Origin: Candidatus Krumholzibacteriia bacterium
Lineage (GTDB): Bacteria > Krumholzibacteriota > Krumholzibacteriia > LZORAL124-64-63
Reading direction: 5' to 3'
DNA length: 8,895 nt
Assembly: GCA_016744275.1 (NCBI GenBank)
Contig: JADGEP010000147.1
Coordinates: 1 to 8,895 of the forward strand
The translations under genes and the position numbers were made by a program. The stretch's first letter is position 1. Each line of letters begins with the position of its first letter. Under the pieces are notes generated by a model that searched no databases, was not told where the DNA came from, and was given only the letters and a program-made list of their open reading frames with translations. Positions 6,110 through 8,895 of this stretch are shown here, in pieces.

Positions 6110-8358
6110 CAAAAGGTGTGGTCCACTCCAAGGACGAAGTTGCGCCCCGCAGCCGGGGTGTAATGGTTCTCACCCGAATAGTATCCCCATGTTTCGTACT
6201 CGGTGTCACCAACATTTCTTACATGAAGGAAAGCCGTAGTGCCTTCGAAGGTCTCCAGGCCCACGGCTCCCAGGTCCATCCACAGCGAAAGGTCCAGGCT
6301 GGTCCAGGAGCGAATCACCCGTTCATCCTGGCCTGTATTGTCCAGATGCTGTTTGCCGGTATTGCGCAACCGGATGCGAGTGCGCACGCCCGGGTTCCAC
6401 TTTGTTTCCAGATTGGCCATGACCAAATGCTCAGGAAACAGCGCGATGGGGTTGCCCGAAAGGTCGGCGACCGAGCCATCCCAATCATGAAAGATGAAGG
6501 TTTCGAATTTGTCCCAGCTCTTGGAAGCCGCCAACGAAACCGTATTGATGGGGTCCAGTTTGGCCCGGAAGTCCAGCTCCAAGCCCCGGTGCAGCGTGCT
6601 TTCGGCATTGCCACGGATGCTGCTGCCGTCGTCGTTCACGCCGCCATAGGGCACGATTTCGTCGGTAAACTCCATCCAATAGCCGCCAAAGTTGAAGGCG
6701 ACCGTGGGGTTCTGCCACGAGAAGCCGGCTTCGTAGTCCAGCACCCGTTCTTCCTTCACGTGAGGGTCGGTCCAATCGACAAAGGACACCGTTCCGTCGG
6801 CCTTGAGCACATTCCGGCTGGTGGCGAACAAAGGCGTCACGCCCAGGTCATCGCCTCCCTGCCAGGTGTCGAACAGCTCGCCGTCGGTGGGCTCGCGGTG
6901 ATTCACGCCCACTGAGCCGTACAGTTTCAAGGACCCGCCACCAACTGCTCCCGGAGCCTGCCAATTCACCGCGCCCTTGGGGTTGAAGAAGTCGTAGTCC
7001 GCAGTGTAGGCATTCCGTTGTTCACCAAAAAAATTGCCCACCTCTTTCTGCTTGAACTTGTACTCCTTGTGCTGGTAGTGCAGATCTGCCGTGAGGGTCA
7101 GTCCCCCACCCACGTGCCACCTCTCGTTGGCATACAGCGAGTACTGGTTTTTGTCGCCGGTGTACTGGTGGTACTTGAAGCCATCCACAAAATCATCCGG
7201 CCCAAAGCCTTCGACTCCCAGCACGTTGCCCCAATGGTCAGAGTGGAAGGTGTACCAATCGCCACCAATCAACAGCCGACCGTTGCCCTGATTCCAATTC
7301 AGGTGAGGCACCCAACCGGTGTGCTCCTTGCGCACCCATTTGCGGCGCACGACATCCAGCTCATCGTCAACCTCGACATCCGGCAGCGAATCCAGGGCGT
7401 AGTCGCCGGCCCGGCGGTCGCCCTTGAAGTTTTCGTAAAAACCTTCGCCCTTGATGTGATACAGGCGATTGGTCAACTCGACCTTGTCCGACAAGAACCA
7501 GGTGTTGTGAAGTTCGTAATGCGGCTGACGAAAGTCGTCGATGGCGTTGTGGTAAGTCTCCATATTGGCCCGGCGGTTTTTGGCCAGGACCGACTCGGGC
7601 ACCGCATCCCAGGCATGCTGGGTCACTTCACGCCCGGTGTAGATGTTCATCTTCGTCGTGGAGTTTTTGGTATCGTACTGGCCACTCCAGAACACGGCCC
7701 AACCGTCGTGGCCAGAGCGGTCCCGGTAGCCATCCGTTTCCTGCCGCGACAGGCGAATCATTGAGCGGAAGCCACTTTCGTTGAGCTCGCCGGTCTGGTA
7801 CTGGATCATCTGGCGTTTGGTGCCATAGCTGCCAATATTCAACGAAATTGCACCTTGCGGGGTTTTCGTCAAATCACGCGAAATGATGTTCACGGTGCCG
7901 CCGATGGCTGTCATGCCACCGACCGAATTGGTCACCCCGCGCTGCACCTGAATGTCCTGCACGCTGGAGCCCAAATCCGGCAGATTCACCCACCAGACGT
8001 TGTGGTCTTCGGGGTCATTGAAGGGAATGCCGTTGAACAGCACGCCGACTCGGTTTTGGTTGAACCCGCGCATTTTCAGGTAGGTGTAGCCCAGACCGTT
8101 GCCTGCATCGCTGTAGGCAAAGACGCCGGGAATGTTCTGCATCAACAGCGGCAATTCCATGTCGGGTTCCCGCAGTTGCAGGTCGTCGAAAGAAATGTTG
8201 GTGACGTTCAGGCGGGTTTCGTCGCCGTAGCGCGAGGTGGTCACGACGACAACTTCGTCTTCGCTTGCGGCATCGCTGGCAGGATCGACCGCTTGGTCGG
8301 CCATTGCCGTGCCCGTCAAAAACAGAAAAGGAAGGATCAGAATTCGGAAGAGTTTCAT
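6109..8358 (-). CDS. TonB-dependent outer-membrane receptor, probable thiamine receptor
   Basis: A 749-residue outer-membrane active transporter energised by TonB-ExbB-ExbD. Residues 1-20 are a signal peptide ending in AMA, cleaved before Asp21. A TonB-box-like stretch, EVVVVTTSR, is at 35-43. The plug domain covers about 48-165, with LLMQNIPGVF (71-80), MRGFNQNRVGVLFNGIP (96-112) and the plug end GGTVNIIS (153-160). The remainder is a 22-strand type barrel ending in Phe, as expected for BAM recognition. The start ATG 8358 has AGGGG eight bases upstream; a GTG three codons earlier would overlap that site. It is the first gene of the TPP-riboswitch operon with thiN and a symporter, so thiamine or a phosphate ester is the likely substrate. 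Bacteroidota carry comparable riboswitch-controlled receptors next to thiamine genes. The receptor sequence itself does not prove the ligand. The gene appears full length, with no frameshift. Confidence 0.93.
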   Translation of the reverse strand: MKLFRILILPFLFLTGTAMADQAVDPASDAASEDEVVVVTTSRYGDETRLNVTNISFDDLQLREPDMELPLLMQNIPGVFAYSDAGNGLGYTYLKMRGFNQNRVGVLFNGIPFNDPEDHNVWWVNLPDLGSSVQDIQVQRGVTNSVGGMTAIGGTVNIISRDLTKTPQGAISLNIGSYGTKRQMIQYQTGELNESGFRSMIRLSRQETDGYRDRSGHDGWAVFWSGQYDTKNSTTKMNIYTGREVTQHAWDAVPESVLAKNRRANMETYHNAIDDFRQPHYELHNTWFLSDKVELTNRLYHIKGEGFYENFKGDRRAGDYALDSLPDVEVDDELDVVRRKWVRKEHTGWVPHLNWNQGNGRLLIGGDWYTFHSDHWGNVLGVEGFGPDDFVDGFKYHQYTGDKNQYSLYANERWHVGGGLTLTADLHYQHKEYKFKQKEVGNFFGEQRNAYTADYDFFNPKGAVNWQAPGAVGGGSLKLYGSVGVNHREPTDGELFDTWQGGDDLGVTPLFATSRNVLKADGTVSFVDWTDPHVKEERVLDYEAGFSWQNPTVAFNFGGYWMEFTDEIVPYGGVNDDGSSIRGNAESTLHRGLELDFRAKLDPINTVSLAASKSWDKFETFIFHDWDGSVADLSGNPIALFPEHLVMANLETKWNPGVRTRIRLRNTGKQHLDNTGQDERVIRSWTSLDLSLWMDLGAVGLETFEGTTAFLHVRNVGDTEYETWGYYSGENHYTPAAGRNFVLGVDHTF

Positions 8359-8366
8359 GTCTGGCA

Positions 8367-8371
8367 CCCCT
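8367..8371 (-). promoter_or_regulatory. Ribosome binding site of the receptor gene
   Basis: AGGGG on the minus strand, eight bases before ATG 8358. It lies within TTAGGGGTG (8365-8373), which repeats the 5' conserved strand of the TPP aptamer at 8527-8535. It therefore also marks a possible alternative pairing partner in the leader. Confidence 0.75.
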
Positions 8372-8403
8372 AAAGGTTGGCCAGGCGGGGAAGACGGCGA
8401 GAC

Positions 8404-8435
8404 AAAAAAAGGCGCCTCCGAAAATGGATGGCGCC
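8404..8435 (-). terminator. Riboswitch expression platform: intrinsic terminator
   Basis: Read on the minus strand, GGCGCC (8435-8430), a bulged A, and TCC (8428-8426) pair with GGA (8419-8417) and GGCGCC (8416-8411) around a six-base loop. Seven T residues follow (8410-8404). It lies nine bases downstream of the aptamer and 45 bases before the receptor ATG. This fits transcription termination in the TPP-bound state. A small competing hairpin, GCCG-CGAG-CGGC (8444-8433), overlaps the first arm. Confidence 0.88.
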
Positions 8436-8444
8436 GCTCGCGGC

Positions 8445-8538
8445 CCGTTTCCCTACGCCGGCATAATCCGGTTCAGGTTCCAAGGGTTTTTCTCAGGCTT
8501 TGCGTTCCTTTTTTCAGTGGAACAGCCACCCCTAACGG
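8445..8538 (-). promoter_or_regulatory. TPP riboswitch (THI element) aptamer
   Basis: All parts of the TPP-binding RNA are readable on the minus strand. P1 is CCGTT (8538-8534) with AACGG (8449-8445). P2 is GGGT (8531-8528) with ACCC (8487-8484). P3 is GGC/GCC, extended by GTTCC (8523-8519) with GGAAC (8508-8504) under an A-rich loop. The conserved CTGAGA is at 8496-8491 and GAACCTGA at 8480-8473. P5 is CCGG/CCGG (8471-8468 and 8461-8458) with an ATTATG loop, and GCGTAGGGAA is at 8458-8449. It controls the receptor-thiN-symporter operon through the terminator just downstream: high TPP should favour termination. The match to the consensus is close enough that I see no serious alternative. Confidence 0.97.
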
Positions 8539-8546
8539 TCTTGAGA

Positions 8547-8575
8547 ATCATAGTCGGTCAATGGCCGCGAGTCAA
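8547..8575 (-). promoter_or_regulatory. Sigma70 promoter of the thiamine operon
   Basis: On the minus strand, TTGACT (8575-8570) is separated by exactly 17 bases from TATGAT (8552-8547); each box matches the consensus in five of six positions. The predicted start is at about 8541-8539, one to three bases before the first P1 base of the riboswitch. The -35 box begins at the base right after the TAA of the upstream phosphatase gene. Confidence 0.85.
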
Positions 8576-8895
8576 TTATTGCTCTGCCCCATCCGATCCA
8601 AAAGTATTCATGCGATAGGGAATGTGCCCACTGTCCCCCACACCCAGGATCTTGAAACTGCCATCGGCCCGGACCTGAATGGTCGTCAGGCTGCCGTTGG
8701 CCACGCTCATGCCCAGCCAGGCGGTCTGGTCGACACCCAAAGCCCGGGTCACGAACCAGCGGATCACGTTGCCGTGGCAAACGACGATGTCGTGTTCATC
8801 GGCAGGGCCGGCCGCCGGCACAAACAGGCGCTGCCAGGCTTTTTCCAGCTGCTCTTCGCAAGCCTCGGCTTCGCCGGGATCCAGATGGTCCATGA
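8576..8895 (-). CDS. PGAM5-like histidine phosphatase, C-terminal part (runs off window)
   Basis: The last 106 or so codons of a histidine phosphatase superfamily gene whose 5' end, with the RHG phosphohistidine motif, lies beyond the window. Visible are a helical segment with the Glu-rich EAEACEEQLEKAW, then IVVCHGNVIRWFV with the second catalytic histidine of the family. NGSLTTIQV and a C-terminal GDSGHIP follow. The succession HGNVIR, a 'W...S..NGS' segment and 'GD.G..P' resembles the C-terminus of animal PGAM5, a Ser/Thr protein phosphatase of this superfamily. A role as protein phosphatase is therefore possible, but small-molecule phosphatases share the fold. The Met codon at 8893 is internal and not a credible start. 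The gene ends in TAA, immediately followed by the thiamine operon promoter; no terminator lies between them, so readthrough into the riboswitch is possible. Confidence 0.85.
   Translation of the reverse strand, partial: MDHLDPGEAEACEEQLEKAWQRLFVPAAGPADEHDIVVCHGNVIRWFVTRALGVDQTAWLGMSVANGSLTTIQVRADGSFKILGVGDSGHIPYRMNTFGSDGAEQ

Noticed and set aside
5854..6915. Long open frame on the plus strand (353 codons) across the thiN and receptor genes.
   Set aside because: It lies antisense to two genes with clear family motifs, starts inside thiN, has a low-complexity composition and no recognisable domain. Open antisense frames are expected in GC-rich coding DNA.
7018..7764. Open plus-strand frame of 248 codons antisense to the receptor gene.
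   Set aside because: The receptor frame is continuous and typical across this stretch. The antisense product is Val/His-rich without domain features.

Overview
The window is a compact, roughly 58-60% GC (by eye) stretch of a Gram-negative bacterial chromosome. The evidence for an outer membrane is a TonB-dependent receptor, a predicted beta-barrel protein with a signal peptide, and a lipoprotein. No rRNA, tRNA, insertion sequence, phage gene or CRISPR array is visible. The phylum cannot be fixed from this sequence alone. The pairing of a thiamine-type TonB receptor with a ThiN-type pyrophosphokinase recalls Bacteroidota, but the base composition, the beta-barrel family and a YgjP protein very like the proteobacterial form do not point to one group.

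Plus-strand half (1-3987). Bases 1-77 hold no gene I can identify and only a weak ribosome binding site for the first gene. A glutaryl-CoA dehydrogenase (78-1244) is followed after 16 nt by a YgjP-family zinc metalloprotein (1261-1773); the two are probably cotranscribed. An intergenic stretch (1774-1960) holds a two-tier inverted repeat and a candidate promoter. Next come an unrecognised lipoprotein (1961-2680), a strong intrinsic terminator (2713-2745) whose loop contains a good -10 box, and an outer-membrane beta-barrel protein (2770-3987).

Minus-strand half (3997-8895), read right to left. It begins with the C-terminal part of a PGAM5-like histidine phosphatase that runs off the window edge (8576-8895). 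Directly after its stop codon lies a near-consensus sigma70 promoter (8547-8575), then a complete TPP (thiamine pyrophosphate) riboswitch aptamer (8445-8538) and a strong terminator as its expression platform (8404-8435). Behind it are three tightly packed genes: a TonB-dependent receptor (6109-8358), thiamine pyrophosphokinase (5381-6109) and a sodium:solute symporter (3997-5379). Receptor and kinase overlap by one base, and kinase and symporter are one base apart.

The simplest reading of the minus-strand operon is a complete thiamine salvage route under TPP feedback: the receptor brings thiamine across the outer membrane, the symporter takes it across the inner membrane, and ThiN pyrophosphorylates it to TPP. 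TPP binding to the leader RNA then stops transcription. The substrate of the receptor and of the symporter is inferred from the riboswitch and the kinase, not from their own sequences. The most interesting point is the sodium symporter standing where related operons usually carry PnuT.
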